A stretch of 62,328 nucleotides of DNA from Dorea_D sp963559605 (GCA_963559605.1 CAUWLL010000014.1:1-62328), one strand, 5' to 3'. Counted from the first letter of the stretch, positions 8,905 through 18,869 are shown. Program-made: numbers and translations. The notes: generated by a model not told the origin, from the letters alone.

Positions 8905-9919
8905 AAATGCCTCTCCGTATTTTAGGAAGCATGATCTTTACGTCTGTGCCGATACTTCCCGCACTATAAACATGGATCCCGTATTCTTCGCCAAACAGAA
9001 GCTTTATTCGGCTATTGACATTCTTCATTGCAATACCGCCTCTTTTTTTCTTATCTTCTCCCACATAGCTTACCGCCACCCTCTCAAAATAATCATTGAT
9101 CTTTTCCACCTGTTCTTCCGGCATTCCCACTCCATCATCCGAGATAGTAATGAGAAGCTTATGCAGTGTCGTTTCTAGTTTCACTTTCACGGTTCCGCCA
9201 TCTACTTTCTTTTCTAAACCATGATAAATCGCATTTTCTACAAATGGTTGAATCGTAAGTTTGGGCAGTTTCAATTGTAAAATTTCTTCGTCCTGCGGAT
9301 ACGTGATCTCAAGCTTTATCTTCTCTCCAAACCGATAATGCTGAATCGTAAAATAATTTTCTACGTTATCAATTTCTTCTTCCAACGTCACCAAATTATC
9401 CACACCTGTAATGGAATATCTGAAAAATACAGACAATGCTTCCGTTGTCTCCGCAATACTATCCAGTCCCGCACAAATGGCATCTCCTCGGATCGCTTCC
9501 AGCGTATTGTACAAAAAATGGGGATTTATCTGATTTTGTAACGCCAAATATTCCGCCTGCTTCTTAGACATACGGATCGCATCCTGTTTATTCAAAAGAT
9601 GACGGATCCTTTTCATCACTTCTTCCCACTGTGGCATCCATTCATACTCTGATTTAAACAGTTCTTCATAGATTTGACCTTCTATAAATCCTTGATACAA
9701 TTTTTCCAATTCTTTATACGGTTTCCAAAGTAACTGTATCAATAAGTTTACAATGACCACGTAAAAAAGAAATTCTCCGATAATCACCCAGCAAAGAGGC
9801 TCTACCGGTACAATCTCCCGCGAAATAAACACGCACAAAATCAAAACATTTACAAGCCCGGCTGCAATTAACGCCACAATCCCGGTCATTACACGTTTAG
9901 ACAATACATTTTCTCTCAC
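8879..9919 (-). CDS. Sensor histidine kinase, YesM/LytS-type
   Basis: A 346-residue kinase with two membrane segments (about 10-32 and 41-64) separated by only a few residues, so it has almost no extracellular sensor. A linker helix leads to a His_kinase domain with QINPHFLYNTLE, phospho-acceptor His about residue 134. An HATPase domain follows (PFVENAIYHGLEK N-box, SDDGVGMP G1 box). The start is GTG at 9917-9919 behind AAAGGAGG. It lies 15 bases after the response regulator gene, and its 3' end overlaps the degenerate ATPase gene. Having no visible sensor domain, it probably senses through a partner. The adjacent binding protein/importer or the degenerate ATPase are the natural candidates, by inference. 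Confidence 0.9.
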   Translation of the reverse strand: MRENVLSKRVMTGIVALIAAGLVNVLILCVFISREIVPVEPLCWVIIGEFLFYVVIVNLLIQLLWKPYKELEKLYQGFIEGQIYEELFKSEYEWMPQWEEVMKRIRHLLNKQDAIRMSKKQAEYLALQNQINPHFLYNTLEAIRGDAICAGLDSIAETTEALSVFFRYSITGVDNLVTLEEEIDNVENYFTIQHYRFGEKIKLEITYPQDEEILQLKLPKLTIQPFVENAIYHGLEKKVDGGTVKVKLETTLHKLLITISDDGVGMPEEQVEKINDYFERVAVSYVGEDKKKRGGIAMKNVNSRIKLLFGEEYGIHVYSAGSIGTDVKIMLPKIRRGIYEERTITD

Positions 9920-9933
9920 GTTTTCTTCCTCCT

Positions 9934-11541
9934 TTAATTGTAAAGTTTACGAAATTCCGTAGGAGTTAACCCCGTCAGTTTTTTAAACAGCCTTGAAAAA
10001 TATTTAATATCCGAATACCCTACCGCATAGGAAATGTCTTCTACAGACTGGCCTGTATCAAGCAACATATTTTTAGCATTATCAATTCGGATCTTCTTCA
10101 AATACTCTGAAAAATTCATATCCGTCTCTTTTTTAAACATACTCGAAAAATAAGTCGCATTAAATCCAATCTCCCTGCTTACCATCTCCAAAGTCAATGC
10201 TTTATAATAATTGTCACTGATATACTGCTTGGCGACACGAATCGGTCTTGCCTCTACATATTTTTTCTCTTCCATCCAGTCAGTCAATGACTTCAAAATA
10301 TATGTTTTCAGATAATCTATCACCTCATCCAGCGTACCGCATAACTCCAAATGGTTTCTCAGTTCTCCATACTGGTCCGGTATGGAAATATCGTAGCTGT
10401 GTACACCAAAATAAAACAAGGTCAGTATTTCTTTATACACTTCCGGCACTATGCTTCCGTCTTTGAAACTGCTGCCTTGCAGTTTCGTCCTCATAAAATC
10501 CAGCTCTTTCTCGATATTGTCTGTGTCCAGAATTTCGATATAATTCAAAAACCGTTTCTTAAAACTATTATCCACATAGTTTTTTACATCATCGCATTCT
10601 CCGCTATCTTCTTTTTTTAAGATAGAGCTGTCCAAAAAATAAAATCGATTCTGCATAGCGGCTCTTGCATTTTCATAGCCTTCCAAAACTTTCTGAATAT
10701 TTGCAAACCGTTTCCCAAGCGCCACCTGAACCATGACTTCTCCGAACATGTCTTGAAGACGTATCATATCCAGCTTCACTTTCTTTAATCTGCGCTCCAC
10801 CTCTTCAAGCTCTTCTTCTGTACCGTTAAAAAGTCCATATATCTCTCCGTCAATAATGTTAAACACCGCTTCATTACACCTGCCTGACAGAGATTCATAT
10901 AATAATTCTATACTCTTTTGCAGTAATATTCTCCGGGTATCCGTGTCCTCCTTCCGTTTCTTGGGCATGATCTTGATAATCACTGTTTGATAATACCTGT
11001 CCGTAAAATGGTAATGATACTCTGCATTAATCTTTTCCAAAGAAAAAAAACCTCCGAACTTTTCCGGCCTTTTCAAGAAATCCTCTAAGAGACTTCTCTT
11101 TACTTTGTTCTCATTTTCTTCTAATCGCTTCTGAATATCCTGCCATTTCTTTGCATCCTGTATTTCCTCTTTATACTTCTCCCCGATCTTTTGCAGCGTT
11201 GCCATCAGATCTTTTTTGCGGATCGGCTTTAACAGATAGTCCTCCACCCCATAACGGATCGCATTTTGAGCATATTCAAACTGACTATATCCGCTAATGA
11301 TCACAACATGCATATCCGGTCGGAGAACTTTTGATTTCTGTATTAATTCTAAGCCGTCACATCCCGGCATACGAATATCGGTGATCATAAGATTTACCGT
11401 ATTTTCCTGAACAAATTTATACGCAGAGATTCCGTCATTGACTACGCCCACAACCTCAAAGCCAAGGCTTTCCCAATCCACCAGATTAGAAATTAATTGA
11501 CACACTTTTTGCTCATCATCTGCTATTAATACTTTCAGCAT
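9934..11541 (-). CDS. Response regulator with AraC-type DNA-binding domain, YesN-like
   Basis: A 535-residue regulator. The N-terminal receiver domain has the acidic pair near residues 8-9, the phospho-acceptor Asp at about residue 55 (ITDIRMPG) and the conserved Lys in LLKPI. A long central region without a recognised motif leads to a C-terminal AraC/XylS double helix-turn-helix (about 430-535) with GYSDIKYFSRLFKK and GLTPTEFRK. It has an ATG start with AGGAGATAGGG upstream. It heads the three-gene regulatory operon and most likely activates the importer-dehydrogenase-kinase operon downstream, as YesN-type regulators do for neighbouring sugar transport genes. No operator could be identified by eye. 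Confidence 0.92.
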   Translation of the reverse strand: MLKVLIADDEQKVCQLISNLVDWESLGFEVVGVVNDGISAYKFVQENTVNLMITDIRMPGCDGLELIQKSKVLRPDMHVVIISGYSQFEYAQNAIRYGVEDYLLKPIRKKDLMATLQKIGEKYKEEIQDAKKWQDIQKRLEENENKVKRSLLEDFLKRPEKFGGFFSLEKINAEYHYHFTDRYYQTVIIKIMPKKRKEDTDTRRILLQKSIELLYESLSGRCNEAVFNIIDGEIYGLFNGTEEELEEVERRLKKVKLDMIRLQDMFGEVMVQVALGKRFANIQKVLEGYENARAAMQNRFYFLDSSILKKEDSGECDDVKNYVDNSFKKRFLNYIEILDTDNIEKELDFMRTKLQGSSFKDGSIVPEVYKEILTLFYFGVHSYDISIPDQYGELRNHLELCGTLDEVIDYLKTYILKSLTDWMEEKKYVEARPIRVAKQYISDNYYKALTLEMVSREIGFNATYFSSMFKKETDMNFSEYLKKIRIDNAKNMLLDTGQSVEDISYAVGYSDIKYFSRLFKKLTGLTPTEFRKLYN

Positions 11542-11632
11542 AATATCCCTATCTCCTGACTCTCTTAATTCCCATTATTATATATATTATTTCTACAATT
11601 TGCAAACCCTTACTCTGCACACTAACGAAAAC

Positions 11633-11676
11633 GGGACACAGAAAAATTGCATCTATGCTGCATCTTTCTATGTCCC
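11633..11676 (-). terminator. Terminator of the V-type ATPase operon
   Basis: Twelve-base arms (11633-11644 and 11665-11676) pair with a single G-T wobble when read on the minus strand, enclosing a 20-base loop. GTTTTCG follows. It lies 30 bases beyond the subunit D stop and just upstream of the YesN-like gene. Confidence 0.65.
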
Positions 11677-11705
11677 ACTTTAATCTTACTTCCAATTTTT
11701 TCTCA

Positions 11706-12326
11706 TTACGACCTTTCTTTCATCCGTTTGATCACTTTCAATCGTGTGAATTCTTCTCTTTCTTTCTCCTCCAATGCATTGTTGATCGTATAGACCAAAT
11801 TCGTATACATCGGAATCGTTATATTTTTCAAAGCATTCGCACGTTTCTGTGTTTTTTTAATATTCGTTGCCAAACGGTATGCGGAGTTCTCCACCTCGGA
11901 AAGCTTCAGTGTCAGCGCTTTTACCTCTCGAAACGCCGCGCGTACCATATCAATCGATTCATGTGTCGTTCCGAAAGAATAGGTCAAGTCGTTCAGTTTC
12001 TCGTCATACTTTACATGGGGAATCTCTGTGCCCATAATACTTCTCGTCTGGATACGGACAGACTCCTCGATCGGAACTGTATACGCCAGCTCCTGTACCT
12101 TGCTGATTCCATGTTCAATGTTTGCACGCTGAAGGCAGGCGTACGCTCTTGTAAAAGTCGTATCGATCTGCTCCTGTATGTCCTTTGCCTCATCGATCAG
12201 TGTCATCAGCTCTTTGAGAAGAATATTTCGCTTTTTATCCATCAAGTCATACCCCTGATGCGCCAGCGCAAGGGAATTTTTCGCAAGCATCAGATTGCCC
12301 TTCGTAGGAAATTCTCTCGGATCCAT
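11706..12326 (-). CDS. ntpD: V-type ATPase subunit D
   Basis: A 206-residue coiled-coil protein, the central-stalk rotor subunit that runs through the A3B3 head. The N-terminal FPTKGNLMLAKNSLALAHQGYDLMDKKRNIL and C-terminal helix ANALKNITIPMY are family hallmarks. The start at 12326 is chosen because AAAGGAGGGGC lies at proper spacing; an upstream ATG at 12353 would put this site inside the gene. It is the last gene of the operon, 60 bases after subunit B. Confidence 0.93.
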   Translation of the reverse strand: MDPREFPTKGNLMLAKNSLALAHQGYDLMDKKRNILLKELMTLIDEAKDIQEQIDTTFTRAYACLQRANIEHGISKVQELAYTVPIEESVRIQTRSIMGTEIPHVKYDEKLNDLTYSFGTTHESIDMVRAAFREVKALTLKLSEVENSAYRLATNIKKTQKRANALKNITIPMYTNLVYTINNALEEKEREEFTRLKVIKRMKERS

Positions 12327-12386
12327 ACAGCCCCTCCTTTCATAATTGTTCACAGACTGGCGCTGTCAGCCTCACGACGTAATCGC

Positions 12387-13763
12387 TCAGTCACACGGAT
12401 AGTATTTATCGATCAGTTTCGTATCAATACGATCCAATTCTTCTTTCGGCAGTAAACCTAAAAGCTTCCACCCCAGATCCAGAGTATCCAGAATGGTCCT
12501 GTTTTCTGTCGGTCCTTGTCCAATATAGTGTTTCTCAAATTCTTCTCCGAATTTCAAATACTTCTTATCAATGGGAGACAATTCATCTTCACCGATAACA
12601 GACGCCAGATTTCTCGCCTCTCCCACCTTAGCATAAGCGGAAAACAACTGGTTTGCCAGATCTTGATGATCTTCTCTTGTATATCCTGCTCCGATCCCGT
12701 CTTTCATAAGACGCGACAGTGACGGCAGAATACTGATCGGCGGATAAACCGCCTGCCCGTGAAGATTACGGTCAAGCACCACCTGTCCCTCGGTAATGTA
12801 ACCGGTAAGATCGGGAATCGGGTGCGTAATGTCATCATTGGGCATTGTCAGGATCGGAAGCTGTGTCACCGAACCTGTGGAATCTGTAACGATCCCGGCG
12901 CGTTCATAAATCGTCGCAAGCTCGCTGTACAAGTAGCCCGGGTATCCTTTTCTGGACGGAATCTCTCCTCTGGAAGAAGACACCTCACGCATCGCCTCCG
13001 CGAAGGAAGTCATATCTGTCAGAATCACCAAGATATGCATGTTACACTCAAACGCCAGATACTCCGCCACCGTAAGGACTACCTTCGGTGTGATCAGACG
13101 TTCTACTACCGGATCATTTGCCAGATTCAGAAACATGCATACATGGTCGGACACACCGCTTTCCTCAAATGTCTTACGGAAAAATTCTGCCACGTCATGC
13201 TTTACGCCCATGGCTCCGAACACAACCGCAAACTCTCCTTCTGCGTTATCTCCCAGTGACGCCTGCTTTACAATCTGCGCTGCAAGCTGGTCATGGGGAA
13301 GTCCGTTCCCGGAGAAAATCGGCAGCTTTTGCCCTCGGATCAGTGTGGTCAGTCCGTCAATGGCTGAAATTCCGGTACGGATATAGTTTCTCGGATATTC
13401 TCTCTTTACCGGGTTAAGGGGAAGACCGTTTACATCTCGTTTATCTGCCAAAGTGATCGGTCCCAAACCGTCGATCGGCACACCCACGCCGTTAAAGGTG
13501 CGTCCCAGCATATCCGGAGATACCGACACTTCCATTGGATGTCCGGTAAGCTTTGTATGGGTGTTTACAAGGGACATATTTTCCGTTCCCTCAAACACCT
13601 GGATCACCGCTTTATCCTCATTAAGCTCCACGATCCGCCCCATTTTCCGAATATTTCCCTCTACTACAAATTCTACGATTTCGTCATAAAATGCGTCCTG
13701 TACTCCTTCCAGCACAACGAGAGGTCCGTTAATATTACTTAGTCCAAGATATTCAATTGCCAT
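12387..13763 (-). CDS. ntpB: V-type ATPase subunit B (non-catalytic)
   Basis: A 458-residue nucleotide-binding-fold subunit of the A3B3 hexamer. It opens with EYLGLSNINGPLVVLEG. It carries FSGNGLPHDQLAAQI where the catalytic A subunit has its P-loop, and SSSRGEIPSRKGYPGYLYSELATIYERAG further on. The length is standard for the family. GGAGGAAAGCGTT precedes the ATG, 15 bases after the end of subunit A. Confidence 0.96.
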   Translation of the reverse strand: MAIEYLGLSNINGPLVVLEGVQDAFYDEIVEFVVEGNIRKMGRIVELNEDKAVIQVFEGTENMSLVNTHTKLTGHPMEVSVSPDMLGRTFNGVGVPIDGLGPITLADKRDVNGLPLNPVKREYPRNYIRTGISAIDGLTTLIRGQKLPIFSGNGLPHDQLAAQIVKQASLGDNAEGEFAVVFGAMGVKHDVAEFFRKTFEESGVSDHVCMFLNLANDPVVERLITPKVVLTVAEYLAFECNMHILVILTDMTSFAEAMREVSSSRGEIPSRKGYPGYLYSELATIYERAGIVTDSTGSVTQLPILTMPNDDITHPIPDLTGYITEGQVVLDRNLHGQAVYPPISILPSLSRLMKDGIGAGYTREDHQDLANQLFSAYAKVGEARNLASVIGEDELSPIDKKYLKFGEEFEKHYIGQGPTENRTILDTLDLGWKLLGLLPKEELDRIDTKLIDKYYPCD

Positions 13764-13778
13764 AACGCTTTCCTCCTT

Positions 13779-15551
13779 CTACGCATTTTTTTCAATCACT
13801 CTGTTGTAGAAATTATCGATCTCTATTTTGTACATATCTAACATCTGTAGATTATCATTGGGTACATCGTATTTGACAGCAATGACCTTTTCGAAGATTC
13901 CTTCTGCTTTCAGCACAGACATGGGCATCCCCATCGCCACAAGCTTCCGGCTTTTCTTATACAGATATAAGATAACGTCCATCATCTTAAACTGTTTCTC
14001 CATAGAAACACAGGTGTCGTCCTTATGGAATGCATTCTGCTGCAAAAAGCCCAGACGAATGACTTTCGCAATCTCAAGTACCAGCTTCTGGTCATCCGGC
14101 AGTACGTCTCCTCCAATCAGCTTTACAATTTCCATCAGACTGCTCTCCTGATTGAGAAGCGCCATCATCCGATTTCGATAATCCACAAATTTCGGCGATA
14201 CGTGATCAGAATACCATCCGCTCAGATCATTCAAATATTCACTGTAACTGGTAAGCCAATGGATTGCTGGAAAATGTCTGGAATAAGCGAGAGACTTATC
14301 TAATCCCCAGAAGCAACGCACAAAACGTTTTGTATTCTGTGTTACCGGTTCGGAGAAATCTCCTCCCTGTGGGGAAACCGCACCGATAATAGATACAGAA
14401 CCTGTCGCTCCGTTTAATGTCTGCATCATTCCTGCTCTCTCGTAGAACGCAGACAATCTGGATGCCAGATACGCCGGGAATCCTTCTTCTGCCGGCATTT
14501 CCTCTAATCGTCCGGAGAGCTCGCGAAGAGCCTCTGCCCAGCGAGAGGTTGAATCTGCCATGATCGCAACATCATACCCCATATCCCGGTAATACTCTGC
14601 CAGTGTAAGTCCTGTATAAATGGATGCCTCACGGGCAGCCACCGGCATATTGGATGTATTCGCGATCAGCGTCGTTCTGTCCATCAACGGATTGCCGGAC
14701 TTGGGATCTACCAATTCTGAAAACTCTTCCAGAACCTGCGTCATCTCATTTCCACGCTCACCGCAGCCGATATAAATGATAATGTCCGCATCCGACCATT
14801 TTGCGATCTGATGCTGTGTCATCGTCTTTCCGGTTCCAAACCCGCCGGGAATGGAAGCCGTTCCTCCTTTTGCGATGGGAAACATCGTATCTAAAATCCT
14901 CTGGCCTGTTACAAGCGGAACACTTGCCGGGAAACGCTTATGAACCGGTCTTGGCACACGTATAGGCCATTTCTGTGTCATGGTAAGTTCTCGTCTGCCA
15001 CCGTCGCTTAACTCTATGGTCACCAACACATCATCGATCGTATACTGTCCGTCCTCTGCCACAGACACAACCGTACCGTCCACATCCGGCGGAACCATAC
15101 ATTTGTGCACGATTGCCCGTGTTTCTGGAACCTCTGCAATAATTGTCCCGCCGTGAACCACATCTCCGACGCCGACAGTCATATGGGTATCCCACAATCT
15201 GCTTCTGTCCAGAGAATCCACACTGACACCACGAGTAATAAACGAACCTCCTGTATCCGCAATCCGCTCCAACGGTCTTTCAATCCCGTCGAAAATATTG
15301 TTCAAAATTCCGGGCGCAAGTGTTACGGAAACCGCCGCCCCGGAAGCTACAACCTCTTCTCCCGGACGAAGTCCCGACGTCTCCTCATACACCTGTATGG
15401 TCGTCATCTCTTTATCAAGAGCGATTACTTCGCCTACCAGCTTCTCTTCCCCCACATGCACCATCTCAGACATTTTAAATCCGTTTTTCCCTTTCAGATA
15501 GATGACAGGGCCATTGATACCGTAGATATTTCCGGTCTTTACACTATCCAA
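13779..15551 (-). CDS. ntpA: V-type ATPase catalytic subunit A
   Basis: The catalytic subunit (about 590 residues). Its P-loop GGFGTGKT lies near residue 236-243. The family-specific bulge region follows GINGPVIYLKG, and ADSTSRWAEALRE is conserved. The likely initiator is TTG at 15549-15551, because AGGAGG lies exactly eight bases upstream; a GTG at 15560 overlaps that same ribosome site. With the TTG start the gene overlaps the end of subunit E by eight bases, implying coupled translation. It hydrolyses or synthesises ATP, driving ion flow through the membrane part. Confidence 0.95.
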   Translation of the reverse strand: MDSVKTGNIYGINGPVIYLKGKNGFKMSEMVHVGEEKLVGEVIALDKEMTTIQVYEETSGLRPGEEVVASGAAVSVTLAPGILNNIFDGIERPLERIADTGGSFITRGVSVDSLDRSRLWDTHMTVGVGDVVHGGTIIAEVPETRAIVHKCMVPPDVDGTVVSVAEDGQYTIDDVLVTIELSDGGRRELTMTQKWPIRVPRPVHKRFPASVPLVTGQRILDTMFPIAKGGTASIPGGFGTGKTMTQHQIAKWSDADIIIYIGCGERGNEMTQVLEEFSELVDPKSGNPLMDRTTLIANTSNMPVAAREASIYTGLTLAEYYRDMGYDVAIMADSTSRWAEALRELSGRLEEMPAEEGFPAYLASRLSAFYERAGMMQTLNGATGSVSIIGAVSPQGGDFSEPVTQNTKRFVRCFWGLDKSLAYSRHFPAIHWLTSYSEYLNDLSGWYSDHVSPKFVDYRNRMMALLNQESSLMEIVKLIGGDVLPDDQKLVLEIAKVIRLGFLQQNAFHKDDTCVSMEKQFKMMDVILYLYKKSRKLVAMGMPMSVLKAEGIFEKVIAVKYDVPNDNLQMLDMYKIEIDNFYNRVIEKNA

Positions 15552-16140
15552 TTGCCGCACCTCCTCTGAATAGGAATTTATGATATTCGCTCTCCAGCGC
15601 TCCTTTATAAGCGTGGTCTATCAGAATATTTCTCTTGTGAATGACCGCCCGCACTCCGCCTACAAAGTCCTCTTTACTGACAGTAAGCTCCATTCCCGTA
15701 TGCTCTTCCAGGTAAGTTTTCATATCTGCATCCGTCGGATTAATGTATATGGTCATCTCTTCCCCATCTGCAAACTGCGCTGATTTCTCAATATATTTCA
15801 CAAGCAGATCCCTGTACTCCTCTGTTCTCATAAACTCCTGTAGCTTTTCTTCCACTTCCCGAAACAACTGCTTCTTCAGATCTCTGTGCATTGCTCCGAT
15901 CTCACGCTTCATCTCCAGCTGGGCTTTTGACATTGCCATATTGAGCTGTTGGCGGGCGCTCACACCCTCCGCCTTAATGCGCGTCTCTGATTGTCTTATG
16001 GCTTCTTCTTTATGTTGTCCGGCTAAGTTTCTAAGCGCCTCTTCGTGCTGCTGCATAATTGCATTTCCCTCGGCTCTTGCTTCTTCCATTGCCGCAACAC
16101 GCAAGTGCAAAATCTTCTCTTCTATTGTCAAGGTTGCCAC
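15544..16140 (-). CDS. ntpE: V-type ATPase subunit E
   Basis: A 198-residue peripheral-stalk subunit. The first 110 residues are a charged coiled coil (EEKILHLRVAAMEEARAEGNAIM and a heptad-rich stretch after it), and the C-terminal globular part contains FVGGVRAVIHKRNILIDHAYKGAL. It pairs with the G/H subunit to form the stator. It lies between subunits F and A and overlaps the start of A. Confidence 0.92.
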   Translation of the reverse strand: MATLTIEEKILHLRVAAMEEARAEGNAIMQQHEEALRNLAGQHKEEAIRQSETRIKAEGVSARQQLNMAMSKAQLEMKREIGAMHRDLKKQLFREVEEKLQEFMRTEEYRDLLVKYIEKSAQFADGEEMTIYINPTDADMKTYLEEHTGMELTVSKEDFVGGVRAVIHKRNILIDHAYKGALESEYHKFLFRGGAAIG

Positions 16141-16158
16141 CTTCTTCCTTTTCTTGCA

Positions 16159-16467
16159 TTATAGCTTCAGACCAATGGCCTCATTTACATAAGATGTGAT
16201 AAAGTCTTTTTTACGTCCGGTTCCGTGTCTGTCAGGAATCTCGATGAGAAGGGGCATGGTTCTTTCCAGTTTTATCTCGTCGATAAGATCCGGAAATTCA
16301 CGCCCGAATTTCTCGGTAAGCAGAATGATCCCTACGGTCTTGTCATCCATAGCCGTTCTAATCGCACGACCCAATTCCTCTCGTTCATGAACCACAACAC
16401 CGTCCACACCTGCCAGTCTCATTCCTGTCAGAGTATCCACATTATCACTGATCAGATACATTTTCAT
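16159..16467 (-). CDS. ntpG: V-type ATPase subunit F
   Basis: A 102-residue protein beginning MYLISDNVDTLTGMRLAGVDG with GIILLTEKF in the middle, the Rossmann-like fold of the small rotor subunit that binds subunit D. The length is typical. It starts one base after the subunit K stop codon and is followed by subunit E. In E. hirae naming this subunit is NtpG. Confidence 0.93.
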   Translation of the reverse strand: MKMYLISDNVDTLTGMRLAGVDGVVVHEREELGRAIRTAMDDKTVGIILLTEKFGREFPDLIDEIKLERTMPLLIEIPDRHGTGRKKDFITSYVNEAIGLKL

Positions 16468-16468
16468 C

Positions 16469-16900
16469 CTACAATTTACCTAAGATCATGAAAGAAATGA
16501 TCAGCCCGTAAAGACATACACCCTCTGCAAGACCTACGAAAATGAGCGACTTACCAAGCGCACTTGAATCTTCGCTGATTGCACCAAGTGCGGCAGATGC
16601 AGCGCTCGCCACGGCGATACCTCCGCCCACACAAGACAAACCGGTGGAAAGTGCGGCGGCGATATAGCCGAATCCTGTAGCGTTAGAAGCGGCGCCGGCA
16701 GCCTCGGCAGCCTGCACGGTATCTCCGCCAAATAACATGATTCCCGCTGCCAGCATTGCTCCGAAGAAGAAAAATGCATTCACTCCGATAGCTCTCTTAT
16801 ACCGTTTCTTCGATTTTTCTCCCAACAGATAATATCCGAACGGAACGATCACACTGAGTACCAGCGTAACAACAAGTAATAATTTCACTGTTAAAGTCAT
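16469..16900 (-). CDS. ntpK: V-type ATPase subunit K (membrane rotor proteolipid)
   Basis: A 143-residue very hydrophobic protein with four membrane segments (about 5-25, 40-58, 73-102, 118-140). The ion-binding carboxylate is the Glu in GLAEGVCLYGL of the last helix. Only one such Glu per four helices is visible, as in duplicated V-type c-subunits. The Gln residues that contribute to Na+ binding in E. hirae NtpK are not obvious at the matching sites, so the coupling ion cannot be read from sequence. It lies between subunits I and F. Confidence 0.92.
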   Translation of the reverse strand: MTLTVKLLLVVTLVLSVIVPFGYYLLGEKSKKRYKRAIGVNAFFFFGAMLAAGIMLFGGDTVQAAEAAGAASNATGFGYIAAALSTGLSCVGGGIAVASAASAALGAISEDSSALGKSLIFVGLAEGVCLYGLIISFMILGKL

Positions 16901-16928
16901 AATTCATATCCTCCTCTTATCCGGGTCA

Positions 16929-18869
16929 TTAATTCCCTTTTGTATGATGAATAAATGGTTTGAATTCTCTTCCGCTTCCTTTATAAAAACGGCTGAACAA
17001 TTCGTAATACTCCAGTCTCAATACCTGAATTCCCACAACCAGACCTTCCAGCAGGCAGACAAATATATTTCCTCCGATGACGCCAAGCCAGTTAGGCGTT
17101 CCTGCCTCCGCTCCCGAAAGCATCAGCACAACTTCCATCATGGCAGCGTGACTTACTGCAAAGGCTCCGATACGCACGTAAGACAAGGTGTTGGAAAAAT
17201 AACTGAGCATTGTCTCAAACAGCTCAAAGAACCCCTGTACCAGGAACATTCCCTTACCGCCCTCTATCCGTTTGTGGTTATGTTTCACAAGATTTCCCAG
17301 TGGTTCTTTGAATATAAAGAGCAGAATCGGTACTCCAAGGAAAATCACCATCATAACGTTGCCCGGTGTCTGATGTCCCGTCATATAAAGTACTACTGTC
17401 AAGACCAGAAATCCATAGAATACAAGTCCCGCCACGCCATTATGGGAGAACCACAGATTCTCCAGATCATGTGCTTTTTTTGCATTAAGGATCTGAAAAA
17501 TCATCGCCAGTATATTCAGACCCATTCCAAAGGCAACGGCAACAATAAATACCGTATTAAGCTGTCCGATAAACGGCAGGTCTGTCATGGCCTCCGCAGG
17601 CCGCAGCCATATTGCCGGAAGTACATCCTCAAAACCGAATACACTTCCGAACAGGAATCCGAAAACCATAGAAAACAGTCCCGCTATGGAGATGATCCCT
17701 GCAAGATTCATCTTCTTTGTCAAATACAGAATGCCTCCTACAGCAAACAGGCAGAACCCCTGTCCCACATCCCCGAACATCGCTCCAAAGATAAACGTAT
17801 ACGTAAGAGCTACGAATATCGTCGGATCGATCTCATTTGTAGATGGCAGTCCATACATTTTAATAAACATTTCAAAAGGCTTGAAAAACTTTGGATTTTT
17901 CAGCTGAGTCGGAGGTTCTCCGAAAAATTTCTCCCTGTCTTCTTCCACTACGATAAAAATACGGTCGTCGTTTTTCGTCTCCTCTATAAACTTCTGAACA
18001 TCATTTTCTCCCATCCATCCGCAGAGAATGTAATAATCCTCCTTGCTGTCCTCTTCCTCAATCCGTGCCGCCAGCTTTCGCACATCGAAAATGTTGCTTA
18101 ACTCTTCCAGCCTCTTACGTGCCCCGAACAATTTTGAGGCATTCCGCTCCATAAGGTCGTCCACTTCCCGGTCTACTTTTCGGATCTCTTTGCGTATTTT
18201 TCGGATCTCTTTTCTCAAATCATCGCATGCCTCTGTCGGCGTTCCAAGATATTCTGTCGGAAGCGCGATCCGCTCAAAATGCAAAGAGTTAAATACAGAA
18301 TCTACCTTGCTCGCTTCTCCGTTCGATACAAAGTATCCGCCGTAAACATAGTTTTCATTGCGTACACCTTCGATAAATACCGCATTGAGATCTTCAAATA
18401 AATACTTTTCAAGTCTCCGATAATAATCTACGGAAATTCTTCCAAACCGCGCTTTCATATAGCGGTAGGAGGATACTTTTTGAAGCTCGATGTCCAGTGG
18501 ACAAAATGGTTCTAAAATATTAAGCTTCTCTCTTTTTTCTCCCTTTTTCTTCTTCAGCAGCTCTTTCTTTTCCTGCAGATTCACATAATCGCAGTTGATG
18601 TCGCGTATTAACTCCATCATCTCTTCCTGCGTCATGATCACATCTGGATGTACTTTTCCGTCTTTGATAAGGGCAGTGAACTGCTCTGCTTTCGCCAACG
18701 GCTCACGATATGGATTTATCTCCACAAAAGGCTGCAGATTGTCCGTGGTTTTAAGCTCTGCCACCGCATTTTCAAGCTGCATCTCATATTTCGATAAATA
18801 CTTGTCGCATACTCTGTCAATATCAACCTTCGGTCCGCTGATGCTTAAGAATTTCATCTTTACGATCAT
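16929..18869 (-). CDS. ntpI: V-type ATPase subunit I (membrane stator, a-subunit)
   Basis: A 646-residue subunit. The soluble N-terminal half is rich in charged coiled coil (an RKEIRKIRKEIRKVDREV run near residue 225), and the C-terminal half has about seven to eight membrane segments starting at FVALTYTFIFGAMFGDVGQG. SNTLSYVRIGAFAVSHAAMM carries the conserved Arg that faces the rotor. The ATG at 18867-18869 is supported by AGGAGGTGTGATTCA and overlaps the subunit C stop as ATGA. Confidence 0.94.
   Translation of the reverse strand: MIVKMKFLSISGPKVDIDRVCDKYLSKYEMQLENAVAELKTTDNLQPFVEINPYREPLAKAEQFTALIKDGKVHPDVIMTQEEMMELIRDINCDYVNLQEKKELLKKKKGEKREKLNILEPFCPLDIELQKVSSYRYMKARFGRISVDYYRRLEKYLFEDLNAVFIEGVRNENYVYGGYFVSNGEASKVDSVFNSLHFERIALPTEYLGTPTEACDDLRKEIRKIRKEIRKVDREVDDLMERNASKLFGARKRLEELSNIFDVRKLAARIEEEDSKEDYYILCGWMGENDVQKFIEETKNDDRIFIVVEEDREKFFGEPPTQLKNPKFFKPFEMFIKMYGLPSTNEIDPTIFVALTYTFIFGAMFGDVGQGFCLFAVGGILYLTKKMNLAGIISIAGLFSMVFGFLFGSVFGFEDVLPAIWLRPAEAMTDLPFIGQLNTVFIVAVAFGMGLNILAMIFQILNAKKAHDLENLWFSHNGVAGLVFYGFLVLTVVLYMTGHQTPGNVMMVIFLGVPILLFIFKEPLGNLVKHNHKRIEGGKGMFLVQGFFELFETMLSYFSNTLSYVRIGAFAVSHAAMMEVVLMLSGAEAGTPNWLGVIGGNIFVCLLEGLVVGIQVLRLEYYELFSRFYKGSGREFKPFIHHTKGN

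Noticed and set aside
11655..12455. 266-codon plus-strand frame opposite subunit D
   Set aside because: Runs across the ntpD gene and the terminator, without a domain or ribosome site.
16944..18101. 385-codon plus-strand frame opposite subunit I
   Set aside because: Composition (His, Gln, Ser, Arg rich) and lack of any family or ribosome site mark it as a shadow of ntpI.
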